Of a stretch of DNA of 64,000 bases, positions 19,690-32,225 are shown in pieces. Position 1 is the stretch's first letter, and each line of letters begins with the position of its first letter. The position numbers were made by a program, and so were the translations under genes. This DNA is from Dermacentor variabilis (taxonomy: Eukaryota; Arthropoda; Arachnida; Ixodida; Ixodidae), in contig NC_134569.1 of NCBI RefSeq assembly GCF_050947875.1, forward strand, positions 40,767,777 to 40,831,776, in the 5' to 3' direction. Under the pieces are notes generated by a model. That model was given only the letters and a program-made list of their open reading frames with translations, made no database searches and was not told where the DNA came from.

Positions 19690-22650
19690 CGCAGCGATCG
19701 TAGCGCTGCAATGCGCTCACCAACCACTTTCTTCGCTGTTAACCGGCGCCACGGCGGCTCCTCGTTTCTGGTTGTCTAGAGGTGCACCTCGTGCGTGCGT
19801 CATTGCGCACGGCATGTCGCAGCCTTCTGGCTGACTAAACGTGCGGCCTACTGCCTGCGTCGTTGGGCGTGTGACGGTGCAGCCGATGGCTAGGAGGTGG
19901 CGCCACGTCTTCAGTGTATAAAATAAAAAGCATTAATGTCCACTTATACGCCACTGAGCGGTCCTTCCAGTTACGAACTCATTGCGGGCAAGCGAGCGCG
20001 TTCAGACGCTTGGCGCGTTTTCATTTGGCCTCATGTACTGAGGCGCAGTTAGAACGCAGGCGAGAGCTTGCGCGGACAAGGAACGCGCGGAAAAAGAAAA
20101 TTCACTTAAGAGACCGTAATGCTTTCGCATTCCCAGGCGTAAGCAGTCTTAAGTGTCTCTGCCGATTTTTTTCGACACAGGACACTCTTGTATATCGCAG
20201 ACGCAGATTACGTGAGAGCGAGAAAACTTCACATCATGCGACAGACTATACGTGCAAAGGCTTGCAACTGAAACAAACGTAACGTTTTTTGCATAACAAC
20301 ACATGAATTCAGTTCAGGTATTATGTCTTTCGCTACATTTTGAGACGAAAGTGCACAAACAAAAAACAAAACCAAATTGGTTTAGAAAAACGAGCTCGCA
20401 GAATGCTATGCGTCCTTGTCATTGCTGAGGGCAGCAGGCAGCACTATACGCCGAATTGCGTAACTGTCGAGAGCACTTGCTCATCGCGCATGCTCGTGCT
20501 TTATAGCTACTAGGTGTCCCCACTTGCGCAACGTGTACGCTGTACACCCTCGGTATTGCAAAGAAATTGATGTAGTTTAAACGGTGGTGAAAAAATATTA
20601 TTTATTGTTAGTACAAACAACGTTGAAACAACAGCGAAGGGTATCCTGCACCATAGCCAAACAGTTTGGCGTTTCAATAGAGCATTTCTTTACGTTCTCA
20701 TTTGGGTTCAGGAGTGGGGACGCTGGCGTAAAGGTGCCGCGGACATGACGTTCATTGTTGCGTAAGGCACACTTGCTCGCGCAACAACGTTCTTTGTGTA
20801 AAGCACAAAACTCCGCTCCAAACCACATTCGTAAATTAAGTTACTCGAGGACTCCCTAGCCGCCTCGGCTTCTGCTGGGTAGCGCCATCAACGCATTGAT
20901 TCAGCGCGCACTTCTTTTCAAATGCCGCGTGAACTCCAGCGAAGACGGGCGTAGATTGTTCGCCGACCAGGCGTAGCATTTACCAAACGATAAATCCATG
21001 CATCCTTCAGCGTGCTCACTTTTCGAACTGGGATTGTTATGGCTTACCAGAAATGGAGAATCACGTTTTTTTGTGTAGTAAGAGCGCGAACTTCGGCACC
21101 TGGCTTATTCTCTGTCCGAAATTCGCAACCAACCGCTTACCGAAATCTTACCGCGCTTGTTGAAGCAATAACAACTCGAAGACGTACTGCTCGGACCTTG
21201 GCACGACTGTAAATCCAGTTACAGAGCAGATCGTGTACTCCTAGCATTCCGGCACCGCACAGCGCTTGACTCACGGTTATTTATTCACGCCCTCAGTCGC
21301 CACAACCGAAAACCCCTCTTTCTTTCTCCCTCCTTTTCTCCCGGCGCAGAGTAGCGGGCTAGAAGAATCAACCTAAGGCCAACCTCACTGCCATTTCATA
21401 AATAAATATATCCACGCCGCCCCCCTCCCCCCCCCCCCCCCATCTCTCTCTTGTCGAGTTCTTCCCAGAATTTCGAGGCTTAAAATCATCCGCGTAGCTA
21501 CATACGCTGAAGCAGCGCTCTTCACTCGGCAGGGCCCTTGCCATATTACGATTAGAAGCTCAATGACTAGAAAGCGTGGGCTTCAGCGTGGCTTACCTTG
21601 TAACATGGCGCTTGTCGGATTACTGCATGGAAATGAAATCAGAACCAAGAAGCAAGAATCCATTTCACGAGGAAGCACTCAAGACACAGGTATTAGCGAG
21701 GAACCTTATCCTCTGAAATCCAAGCCGGCCAAGCGCCGTCTCTCATTACGTGCCGGCATCCATTCCGCAAATATACGTAAAGTGCAAGGCCTCCTGTTTA
21801 TGCAACGGTATAACGTTCTTTTTTGCTGCAAGTTCACCAGGAACATGATACCGTGGGGCTTGTCGAAAGTAAGAAATACAACAACAAAAACATGACTAAG
21901 AGAACAAGGCCGCCCACGTAGGGGAAGACGAAACCGTTCGTCCTTCTAATCACTGCTATAGAGATTCTATTTGGAAAAAATACATTAAAAAGAAACCCCT
22001 TGTTTCAACCGAGAAACGCTACCGTGACCAGCTCTCGGCAATATACAAAAAGAAATGTATATATATTTGTTCACTGTCTATTGTGCTCAGGGTCGCCTCT
22101 TGACGGCAGAGGTCGTGGGTGGCTAGCTTAGAACAAAACGTCTCGTTTTCCCCGTCTCTCAAGAAAGTCAGGATTCCAATTCGCGGCGCTCCTGTTGTTC
22201 CGCTCTTACGAAGCGCGGTTTCGGACGAGGCACGCGCGGAAAAAGAATGCGAAAACCTAGGTCTCGTTTCGCGTCCTTTCTCTTGTCTTCTGCAGCAAGT
22301 AGTGTGCTCGTTTAGGACAAGACTATATCTTTTCCACGAACCTGCCTCTTGACTTTGCAAGGCCTACTCCAGGAAACGCAGAAGCGAAGGAAACCGCGCG
22401 AGTGAGCCCCGTCTTAAAGAAATCCTTTCTTAATACGGAGAGCGACCCACGCACTTGTGTCGAGAAATGCCGACTAGCTTGATTTCCGCAACTGTAAAAA
22501 CAAAACAAAAAATCATTAGAACTGTCGTCAATGCGCCTTTCCTTGTGACTTGCTATGACGTGTTTCGTCGGCTAACTGTCACTTCGACGACGACGTCATC
22601 AACGTTTTTACTGTCGTTCGCTCCTCGGAAAATTTTAAATTAATGAAAAT
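19690..22650. other. unassigned spacer
   Basis: No gene recognised. 20115-20132 (CGTAATGCTTTCGCATTC) is the reverse complement of 52596-52613, and both copies lie downstream of a CACTTAAG, hinting at a shared dispersed repeat. A C-rich run lies at 21417-21441. ORFs of about 110-120 codons at 19914, 21563 and 22019 have no family motif. Confidence 0.4.
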
Positions 22651-22868
22651 CTGGGCTGTTACGTGCCAATACCACGTTTTGATTATGAGGCACACCGTAG
22701 GGGCATCACGGGTTAATTTTGACCACGTGGCCTGCGTTACCGTGCACCGAAGATGCGATGCATGAGCGCTCTTGCCCCTATCGGAATGCGGCCCCTGCGG
22801 CCGCGATCGAACCTCGACCTGGAGCTCATCACCGCAATGCCATAGCCACTGAGCTATCGCTGCGGGTG
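22651..22868 (-). mobile_element. tRNA-derived SINE, minus strand
   Basis: Reverse complement of the family at 295-535. A box A-like GATAGCTCAGTGG and a box B-like GGTTCGATCGCGG lie near the 22868 end, and the body and GGCACGTAA-type end lie near 22651-22690. The ATT tail is largely lost. Confidence 0.85.
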
Positions 22869-25292
22869 CTGAAACATCTCGCCATTTTCCTGCGCTGAAC
22901 GACTATATGAATTGCCGCATAGAAAACGATACAGCTCAGCGCATGGCGCACACGCGAAGCCCGCATGGTCATGCAGCACACCATTCACGACCACTGCGCA
23001 ACGACGAGTGCAAAAAGCCAGGCCGAGAGCAGCTGGTATCGTCGCTTAGGACCGATGCGTGTTTATTGAGTGTCGCATATTACAGGAACCTCCAGGGCCA
23101 TGACAAAAATTTGTTGTCGAACCACAGATACCAGATACCACCACTGGTTGATTACAAGACACGGAAGACAAATGAATTTCATTTTAGGAGGGCCATCGTG
23201 CTCATACTTGAAATAGCGCAAACTGGGACTCGAAGGAAGACAAAGCAACTCTGTTCATCATTTGCGCTCTTTTCTGTGTTCGGAAAATTCGATCGAATCA
23301 TTAACTTAACGCATTCAAGCTTCTGTCAACACCACAGACTAAAAATCAAGCAGCAGCTTAAACAAATGGCTTGGAACTCCTTTCTGCGGTGTCTTGCTGC
23401 TGCATCCTTTCTTTATGGTAAGTTTGCGGGTAATAAACTATCTGACGTCCAGTGCAGGTGATTGCAACGTCATCATACGGCATGCTCTCGTCTGGTTACG
23501 ATTGCTTTGTCCTTACGATAGTTTGCGACAGTTGCTCCGCCGCTGACGTCTTCGCAGTTTCAATTACGCTGTTGCCGCTAGCCTCCGTCCTCACCTGTGT
23601 ACTCTTTTGTGCCGTCGCTCAGTTCTCTCTGCTACTTTCGGCGGAATCTATTAACTTGCCCAGATACCTTGATAACAGCAACAACTCATCATCGAGGGCG
23701 TGGTCCGCACAGTGTGCGACTCTTTTTCCTATTGGGCGAACAAAAGCCGCTGTCGCGCAGAACGAGAGACGGATGAGGACAGAGAAAAAAAAAGAAAGAA
23801 AGGAAGACGAGAAGGTATAGAGCCCCGGTGAACTGCCGTAACACCAGCGACCAGCTGTTCCGGGCGCGAGCTGAGTAAAGCGTCGGTCTCTGCCGAAGCC
23901 GTTCCGAGGGCGTACATCTTCTGCGTTCGCGGCGCAAACGTTCAGAGCAATCGGCTCTGAGAGCACCTCCGTGTTAGGAGCCTTTGTCCGTCAGTGATGC
24001 ATCGTGGCGCTCTGTCCCCCACCAAACCTCCTTCGTGGTTCGCGTTGGTTTCCTTTTGTGCGCTACCACACTGCGTACACACCATGCGACGTCCTGTCGC
24101 TTCACGAGAAGGGGCGAGTGCAGGGAAGAAGGAGGACCGTGGACACCCGTAGTTCTGCTACTGCACGGCGATTTTCTTATGAATCCCTGAACGCAGTTCT
24201 CCTCAGTACAGAGAAGGTGGATTGATGTCAGGTTTATCCGCGCGCCTGCGCACACGCAGTGTCATCCTTACGAACGCGTGTTCTTTATTCTTCGGCAGCT
24301 TTTGTGGTGTCGTCTGTACGTCGCCTTGCTGCGATAGACCATGCCAGTATAAGCGGACGTCGTACTGCGACGTCAAAGAAGGTAGCAGAAAAAGAACGAA
24401 GAAACATCTTACGCCCGTGAACGAAACATGTCGCATTCGTGATCACGCAAGTTTCTGTCGTTGGCTTCGTGTGCATAAGGAATGCTTATTTCTAATCTCC
24501 TATTCAATTTATTAGACTGCAGGAAAATAAAATGGTAATACACAGAGGAAGTGACTCTTGTTTTCACGGATACATAACCTAGCCGTTCATCAATCACGCA
24601 GCATTCATTTATCTATGTAAACTTAAGAGTAAAAAAATGCCTGAGACATCTGTTTAAGGCCCAGCGACGCCGACAACAATGAAGACAATGGTGCGGTGAC
24701 GAAGACGATAACGACAGCGAAGGTAACGCTGGCGACGAAGAATACAACGGTGACTGCATGGCGACAGTGGCGGCATGATCGACAGGGATGGCGGTTGTAG
24801 CCGATGGTGGAATGTTGGCGACAACACCGAAGACAGCATGAGGACTCGTAAGTCGCTGAACTCATACCAAATCCTGGCTAGGAATAAGTTAACAGCTTCT
24901 GTTGCAGGAACCTCTAAGGAAGCATTATAATACGCGTGATGACGATACTTGCTACAGGCACCGCAAAATTTGGCGGAGAGAGCTAGAGACGAAAGTAAGC
25001 AGAAAGCCATAGAGAGGGTAACTAAACCGGAAAATTTTGTTTGCTACCGTTTGCGCTGAGGGACTGGGGAGGAGGTGTTCAAAGATTAAAATAAAGTAGA
25101 GAGAGAGAGAGACGGAGAGCACGTATATACGATCACGGCCGGTCACGATCACCGCACACACTATCGCAGCACAGGGTGACGTGCAGCACAGTGAACAACA
25201 ATTTAGGATACAGCTACCTGAGCAGGTTTGTCGTCCTTGTCCTTAAATTGTAGCGGTGTTTCCGTCGCGCTCTGCTGCGATGTCTTATGAGG
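22869..25292. other. unassigned spacer with a weak triplet-rich tract
   Basis: A 184-codon frame at 22907-23461 and a hydrophobic 122-codon frame at 23452-23820 have no recognisable family; a TTATGGTAAGTTT near 23413-23425 would serve as a splice donor, but nothing else supports an exon. 24660-24860 is a degenerate GAC/GAT/GGC triplet-like tract whose ORFs are artefacts. Confidence 0.35.
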
Positions 25293-25435
25293 TCAATTGA
25301 AGTCATAGCGCTGAATTGACACGGACAAGAAAGACGACAGGGCGTGCGCTTCCAGAGCGCACGACCTGTTGTCGTTCTTGTCCGTGTCAATCCAGCGCTA
25401 TGGCTTCAATTGATGCAACGAACCAACTAGCCCAA
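25293..25435. mobile_element. Penelope-type terminal hairpin (solo PLE end)
   Basis: 121-bp imperfect hairpin (25293-25413) with a loop of about 5 bases at 25351-25355. The right arm reads GTCGTTCTTGTCCGTGTC, then AGCGCT, then AACCAACTAGCCC (about 25423-25435). The same order occurs at the ends of the 54.5 kb PLE: GTCGTCTTTCTTGTGTCTG, GCGCTTAACAAAG, CACCAACTAGCCCGCC. No coding sequence is present, so only a terminal segment with its own inverted copy was inserted. Confidence 0.65.
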
Positions 25436-26301
25436 AATCTGCACTCCTGTATGAGGCCAGCATTCTAAAATGATTTGTCCTAGCAATGGTCTGCGAGACT
25501 GTGATCGATGCGAACTAGCGCAGTCGCGAGCGTTCGTCTCTGCACGCTGCATCGAGGACAGTCGCACAGAACATGTTCAAGAGTATCCTCGCGCCCAATC
25601 ATCAAATATATGCCGTCGTCGGCGCCGTTCGATTCCTAAAATTCGGCTAAGTTCCCTTGACGAAAGTCGATCCAAAATAAGATAAGTTCACAGATAATAT
25701 TCGAACTATACAAGGAACCACGCCATTTTCATTAACGAGTAGCAGGAGCCCTTTCCAAGCGGTCAGCATCTATGAAGAAAGGATGCCTGGCTGGATGCAT
25801 ATATTTTGGGCGAGTTAAAACGATGAGTGCCTTGGTTCGAGCCAGCTACAAATAAGCTTTCCCGCAGAACTTTCTGAGTAGGACTCATTTCTGCGGTGTT
25901 GTCGAATTATGCTTGTACGCTGTTAGAAGAAAAAAAATATCGTTTGCACCATTCAACCCAATTTCTTTAGCAGTGACGAAGGACAAACATAAAAGGTGCG
26001 TTCATAGGTGGCATATAGCTGTCGTCTTATTCTGTCGATTTCGATTCTAAACTAAGTAATGTGGAAGTTAAGCCATTTCGGTATTCTGATTCGTGTCGTA
26101 CTTTGGCGCCTTCGCGATTTCTTCGTTGGGATAGAAACAATGACACTGCTTTGGTTCCACGTTTGGTCAAGCTTGCGTGTAAAGCGTTATTGTCGAGTTT
26201 ACGAAGTGCGTAACATGTATGATGAATTCTACGAGTCTTTCGCGCCAATTTTTTGAAAGCTCGAATTGTTTTATTTTCATGGCGTTCTTGAGGCAGAAAA
26301 A
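25436..26301. other. unassigned spacer
   Basis: AT-leaning sequence with no gene, RNA or repeat family recognised. Confidence 0.45.
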
Positions 26302-26425
26302 TAAATATATATTTCGATGTTTCACGTGCCAGATCCCCGCTCTGATCATGAGGCACGCCACAGTGGGGGACTCCGCATTAATATAGTCCACCTGGGGTTA
26401 TTCAATGCACCCAATGCTTGGTACA
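26302..26425 (-). mobile_element. SINE fragment lacking the tRNA head
   Basis: TTTCACGTGCCAGATCCC, then ATGAGGCACGCC and CCACCTGGGGTTATTCAATG match the reversed body and 3' end of the 295-535 family. The polymerase III promoter half is missing. Confidence 0.75.
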
Positions 26426-26453
26426 TGGCCAGAGGTAGAATTAATGAAACAAG

Positions 26454-26456
<3 letters not shown>

Positions 26457-26517
<61 letters not shown>
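26457..26517. repeat. (AG)n microsatellite
   Basis: About thirty AG units directly after the SINE fragment; flanking repetitive ORFs are artefacts. Confidence 0.97.
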
Positions 26518-26521
<4 letters not shown>

Positions 26522-28121
26522 CCAGAACCTAGCCATAAACATCTCCGATGTAAAAAATGAGGCCATTGGCTCTCGTGTACTCAATAGCGTGCGTTGTGAT
26601 AAGAAGAATGCAAACACATTTAAGTGCGTCAAAGAACTGTGCGGGATTCGATCGAAACTGTGGCGACGTAGCACTTCGAGCGACTCAGGGACTTATCCAG
26701 CGGCCGAATAAAGACGGGGAGGAAGGTTGGACCGGAGGCAAGTATAGAAATACCACTGCAGTTACGCCGTTGTAGGCCTCGACCACGAAACGCTCGCAGT
26801 GCGTGAATCCGAGATCGAGAGGCGAGCGTTTTATGAAAACACATGCGCCGAAATCTGGAGGCCTCAAAAGCCGGTGCAGCCTCGATGCATTTTCGATGAA
26901 AATTAGCTCAAGTTTTCCTTCATCGCCGCCTTGAATGGGAAGTGCGGGCATTTGCAACAAGGAGGAGTGCTCCTCTTAGGAGGACAGAACAATAGCGCGT
27001 CCTTACTCCAGGACTGTGGAGAGAGATAGATAGAGAAGGAGAGGGAAAGAGGTTATGAAAAGGAAACGGGCTCTCGCCTTGTCGAAACCTATTCCCAATT
27101 TCCCTTCACCTCCTCTTCTGGCCGCGTCCAACCGCTTCGTCGTGCCCCTGCTTAAAATCCTGCTACAGGTCACCGCGTGCCGCTAATATATGCATACGCC
27201 TCGCTTCACAGCTCGCCTTGGGTAAATCTCAACTTCCTTCCACACCCGACGGCTTCCATCGCCTCTTCCTCTCTGGCCTTGGCTTGGCGCAATGACGTTT
27301 TATACGAGACAGCCGCGTCGCAATATATCAGACACCACCGGCGGCTTCGCGTTGCGTCCAACCCGTCCTCCCTAATCACGCGCTCAAATCAATTGGAGCG
27401 TCACCGCAGAGCCCTGTTAGATTTGTACGTCTTGGTTGCCACAGAAGCGCACATATGAGGGCTACGGGGCGTCGCCGGATTCCGTGTTTGCGTGCGCGTC
27501 CCTGCATGCGTTGGAGACACTAGTGAGTGCACGTCCGTGGGCTCACTTCGGAGGCGAAGCAATCCGCATTTACAATGCAAGAGCGACGGGTGTTAGCCAG
27601 TCATCTCGAAGGCAACAGTAGTGATAGCTTCAACGCAACGCGGGGAACAAGAAGGTATGACGCTTTCTCCTCGCGTCGACTTCTTGGGGCCGGATAGCCG
27701 GTCTGCGAAAGTCAGACGCGATGCGAATTACCGCTGACGCCGATCAATAAACACGACAACAGAAGCGAGATCGGATCAATTTGCTTCTTTAACATCATCG
27801 GTAAGTCCAACAACAAAAGAGGCCGCAAATTCAACCTTTCATGCATCGGTGAATACTGCAAAGTTTGAGGTATAATCAAGGGACCTTTTGCCCTGTCTTC
27901 AACTAGTCCTGTTTGAGTACCGTGCTACATTGCGAGAACCACGTTAATTAGTGTTTTCAGCCAAGCGTTTTAGTCGTGTTATATCAGGACGAAGTTGTTT
28001 TTTCTTCGATTTATCAGAAACGTCCGTCGCATTGTACTCGTAATTTATGCCGGGTATTGTGGTTTTCTATGTCTTTGAGTGGCGTGGCTTGATGCAGCAC
28101 ATCAGCTTCAAGGCGTGTTAA
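26518..28121. other. unassigned spacer
   Basis: No gene recognised. A purine-rich tract at 27014-27070 may be an old LINE 3' end on the minus strand. 27200-27640 is GC-rich and of high complexity, without a family match. Confidence 0.4.
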
Positions 28122-28176
28122 CATCTGGATATTCTGCATGTATAAAAGTCTTTTATATATTCAGAATATCCAGATG
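28122..28176. repeat. 55-bp near-perfect palindrome
   Basis: CATCTGGATATTCTG is mirrored by CAGAATATCCAGATG, and inside it TATAAAAG is mirrored by CTTTTATA around a single central base, with a few unpaired bases between the two stems. It would fold into a tight hairpin. Confidence 0.85.
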
Positions 28177-29206
28177 CTACGATTATGAAAAAGGAAAGCC
28201 TCTGTATAAGAATTAGGAGTGGCCGGCCAGGGCGGGCTGTGTGTTTACGCCGATTAGTATCTTAAATGTTAACAAGCGCTCTCTTATGAATAGGGCTGAA
28301 ACGGTCTGTCCTGTGAGTGGCAGGTCTTGTTCGCTAGGAATAAGGTAATTGGGTAGAGGTGAAAAGAGAAGAGGAGCGCGTGAAGGAATTATGGCAAAAG
28401 AAAAAAAAACGTGAAGAAAGAGGCTTTCATACTTCACGGCAAGAACTTGAAGCGAGCACAGTGAGAGGATCTTTCTATAGTGAACTATGGGTGTTGACTG
28501 AGAGAAAGAGAAGAGGTGGAGGGCTTAATACAATGACGAGGATACAGGTTTATTCATCGGTGTCGAGCACCTTAACAAATGCAAAGCTGAGTTGATGAAG
28601 AGCTTTACAAGTAATACCGTAGGAACAATCTTTTGTGGCTCGAAGTACCTCATAGGCATGGATGATCTCATATCTTTGTGAACGTCTTATGCAAAAATTG
28701 CGTGCGACGACTACCCAGTTAAATGAACAAGCACATTGTATACTAGCAGAACGGTGACGGAATCTGTATAAGCTACTGCAGTCTATAAAGGGCTGTCTTA
28801 CCAAAAGTACATAAAAGTACGAATGCGTAAGTAATGTCTTGTAAAAATTCACAAGGATGGGGTAGTTTAAATCCGTAAGCAAAGTAATTGCTCGGCGATG
28901 AATGAACGCAGCAAGGGTTCGGCTACAGGCGGAATTAGCCTGATAGAAAGAGTTAGCAACACCTCCACATGAGCATCTATTTTTCCTCTCGCGATGATGT
29001 GTCATTAGGAGGCCATCAATTCAGTAGTCTTGCAGAAATGCGAGCAGAATGTGCGAGACCTCCCTGCGCTCTATCCACGACCCCTTCGAGTAGAACAGCT
29101 GTTCTAGACGCACGACAGAAAACATCTGTCTTTTTACAAAGTCCACAAGTTTCTTTTTTCTTCAACACAAAAACCTTTTATACTCCACTTTTACAATCTC
29201 CTTTTC
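28177..29206. other. unassigned spacer with one medium ORF
   Basis: A 151-codon minus frame (29005-28550) has no known motif. Its stop overlaps an AATAAA (GAATAAACC), so it could be part of a transcript end or a retrocopy, but composition and family evidence are lacking and I do not call a gene. Confidence 0.35.
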
Positions 29207-29660
29207 AAGTATTGTGGTGTCTTCATAGATTTGAGTGCACCCATGCTCAGAGCAATGCCGCGTGACATGTTCACTCCAACCTATGAAGACACCACAATAC
29301 TTTCCGCGCATAGAAATCAGACCACGAGGGACATAATTGAGGTCTACTATATCAGAAAAAAAGGATCGCGTTGTGTAAGCATGCCATCATTAAATTTGAA
29401 TGACAATGAATTTGAATTTTTAAACCTCCTCATAGCGTAGCATTAGATTACAGGATTTTGCGTTTTTTGCCTGCGCACTGATAATGACGTCATCGATGGG
29501 AGAGCACGTGGCTATGGGACGTAGTACATAAGTTTGTGTATGCCTTCGAATAAAGTTAGTTGTGAGTTCAGCGCTGTCCTGCGTGTTCCTGCCTTCTGTG
29601 TTCGCCGTTTTGCGCTGCCCCTTCAAGATGTTCAACCAGCACCAACTCGCCCAAATGCCA
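29207..29660 (+). mobile_element. 5'-truncated Penelope-like element with inverted 5' stub
   Basis: The copy keeps only the last part of the ORF (29281-29440), a 3' UTR and a terminal segment (TGTTCCTGCCTTCTGTGTTC ... TTTTGCGCTGCC ... CAGCACCAACTCGCCC) matching the ends of the 54.5 kb PLE in order. A 22-base inverted copy of the first retained PLE bases lies upstream: 29207-29228 mirrors 29281-29302 exactly, with about 52 bases between. Confidence 0.75.
29281..29440 (+). pseudogene. C-terminal end of a PLE protein
   Basis: Frame reads TTILSAHRNQTTRDIIEVYY and then CVSMPSLNLNDNEFEFLN before a stop. It aligns with the last 50 or so residues of the intact PLE protein (TTILKKSRDTTARELSEAFF and CISVPSLTLYSAEFGFLD). 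This is the tail behind the GIY-YIG nuclease; reverse transcriptase and nuclease core are missing. Confidence 0.8.
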
Positions 29661-31435
29661 ATCCTTCTATACAGTGCGAGGCGCGCTGCCACCGGGAGAA
29701 TTCCACTGTCCGAGAGAGTCCGCGAAGAAACCTGATTGTGTTCGCAGCGTCGAAGTGGTCTTCACTGCCGTACGCGTTAACAGAGAACTGGATCCATCGC
29801 GCGAGGCTCGCGTGTCATCCCCAGCCGGCCGGAAAGGGCGCCCCTTTGAAGAACGTCATTTCTCGTGCATAGTCCGAGAGGTCGCGTTACGCAGCCGCGA
29901 AGCCATGGTTTAGCCGAGTCCTGCGTCGTCAGCACCCGCTGTGCCGGGCACGTGTCGTGTAACGCACTTCTTCGCCTTTTTTTTTTTTTTTCGCAGATCA
30001 GCCTCGTTCACATTGAAATATATCCAAAACAAAGATGACATACAGTGTGTTTTCAATACAGCGCTCTAATATTCTTGCGACTGGCGAAAAAGGAACCTTA
30101 AAAGATTTTGTTCGAATTCTCACAGTTCGAAAAAGAGAAAAAGGTTCTGGCGCCTCTTGAAACGCGAGAATGCATTGTTTCTTCTGTTTTGTTACGACAG
30201 AAGGTTTTACACGTGTGGATGTTATAAACATCGTTCTTGGACGTTATATAATGTTTCGATATCGAGCACTTGCTTCAATAGAGGGAGCATTACTCGTAAG
30301 AAAAACTTGCGAAGGCATGGATGATTGGAAATGAACGTTATACAAGCCATGAAAACAGGCCGCTACGGCTGCGGTTATTTCTCTTTTCTTTTTTTTTGCA
30401 ACCTGCCACACTGAAGCAGAAAAAAAAACACGGAACTGCGTAACAAACTAAATCCATACACGCGGAAACTGTTATATGACACGCACGGAAGGGTTTACTT
30501 CTAAGCTTCTTTAGCGTTTTGCAAGTTTTGCGAAAAAATTATAATGCGAGGTAATGTTCCGTGGTACGTACTTACTACAGGTTTAAATGTTCCTCTGCTT
30601 GGCTTAGTACGTCATTAACGCACGTGGGCTCCGTTACGTAAAAGGAACAGAAAGCGGAGCTCCCGGATGCGCGCTCTGCAATTTGGAACGTTATATAAAC
30701 TGAGATTGTTAGCTTGTCATTCTTGCTCAGGACACTTGAAAGAGTTTTTCACGTCACTTCTATGGGCAAATTTCATACGGAAATAAGTTTTTAGAAGCCT
30801 TGTTTTGTGAATATGCTTTTCTTCGTTCTTGCTGCCTGTTTGCAAACGCGAAGGACAGAGTAATAATGCGCGTTGTTTGTCTCCTGTATTTTAATTTATC
30901 CAGTAATAAGAGAGCTGGCAGACACCGTAGCATAACATGTCCGCACCTCAACCAGATTCTCCAAATTAAAGTCTGTCAGCTCTTTGTAAGAAGTGCGAGA
31001 ATTAGCCTTAAACAACATTTGAAAACTAACTGTTTGCAAAGAGATGTTGGTGCTTGTTAGACGGCGCCAGCTATTCCTCTTAATTTATAGATGAGCTAAA
31101 AATCGTCATGCAAAAATGGAGAAATACCTGCAATAACAACAGTTCTAAACTTCACACACAAACAATGAAAACAATTTTTTCTGATAAGTTCACATGCGTT
31201 CCAGTGTTCATGTTGACGATCCCAGGGCGGCCCTCGTTGGTGGAAAACACAGTGCACACAAGTACACACAGAAGAACCACAGCAACACGATAATTTGAGC
31301 GAATACGCGAAACACGTATATAATGATATGCTGAAAAAAATGAATCATTTCGACAAGTACAGCGTTGTTATCAAATTTACAGTAATATATTTAGTAACGT
31401 TTAGATACTCCCTATCCTTCATGAAACTGAACTAA
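29661..31435. other. unassigned spacer
   Basis: AT-rich. A TATA-like GTTATATAAACTGAG lies at about 30690-30704 and a T15 run near 29978-29992. No gene or repeat family recognised. Confidence 0.4.
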
Positions 31436-31499
31436 TGCGCGTGCGTTGCTAGTGTTCTGATGGCCATGCACCCAGCATTTAATCTGGTGATATTGGCCT

Positions 31500-32225
31500 C
31501 CTATCCAAAGCATGTTTGTTCGCAAAAAGCATCTTAGGATGAGTATCGAAATTTTGACAGTTTACTAGCAGATGTTCTACGTCTTCTTCAGCCTCCTCAC
31601 AAGAGCACACATCACTGTCAGTCTTTTCCGAGCTTGTACAAGAAGGCTGTGCCAATACGAAGTCTTTGAATTGTTGTTTCTATTGAGCTGCTGGTTTTCA
31701 TAGGTACGGTGTATTGCACGTTAGGGTCTATCGCATACAATGTTGATCCTACCGGAGAATTTGTGAACCACATTTCTCTAGACATTCCATCACAGAGTTT
31801 GCTCAAAGGACAACACGCGTCACTCACTGGTAGAGGTAGCAGCTATAATATTGCATCTTTGTTCGAGCTTCGCGCGCCATGCCACCTGCAGGGGCATTCC
31901 CTGTAATTTCGCAATTACTTGGTATCCACTAGAATACGATATCATAGGGAAGACCCTTTGCTATAGCGTAAGCCCCACATATTTCGTATATTCATGTACT
32001 GTTTACTTTACCCGAGCTAATTTGCTCTATGCGCAACAGCGAAGCTTGCGAATCGCTCAGAATCACCAAATAAAAAGATCTCGAATGGGAACATATGAAG
32101 GGCAATGTGGAAAGTATAGCATAGAGCTCTGCCACCGTAGATGGTGTAAAGTGACACAGTTTAAATGTTTTCGCTCTAGGTATGGCGGTATACAGAACAC
32201 CAATGTAGAGCTCCCATTCTAACAC
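31500..32225 (-). pseudogene. LINE RNase H and C-terminal motif remnant
   Basis: 32225-31992 contains YTAIPRAKTFKLCHFTPSTV followed by AELYAILSTLPFI (Glu motif) and ILSDSQASLLRIEQ (SDSQ motif). Further along, about 31620-31510 encodes CSCEEAEEDVEHLLVNCQNF, the CX1-2C...VEHLL..C motif at the end of this LINE group. Confidence 0.7.

Noticed and set aside
22907..23461. 184-codon ORF with an internal GTAAGT
   Set aside because: No conserved motif and no matching acceptor or neighbouring exon; not enough to call a gene.
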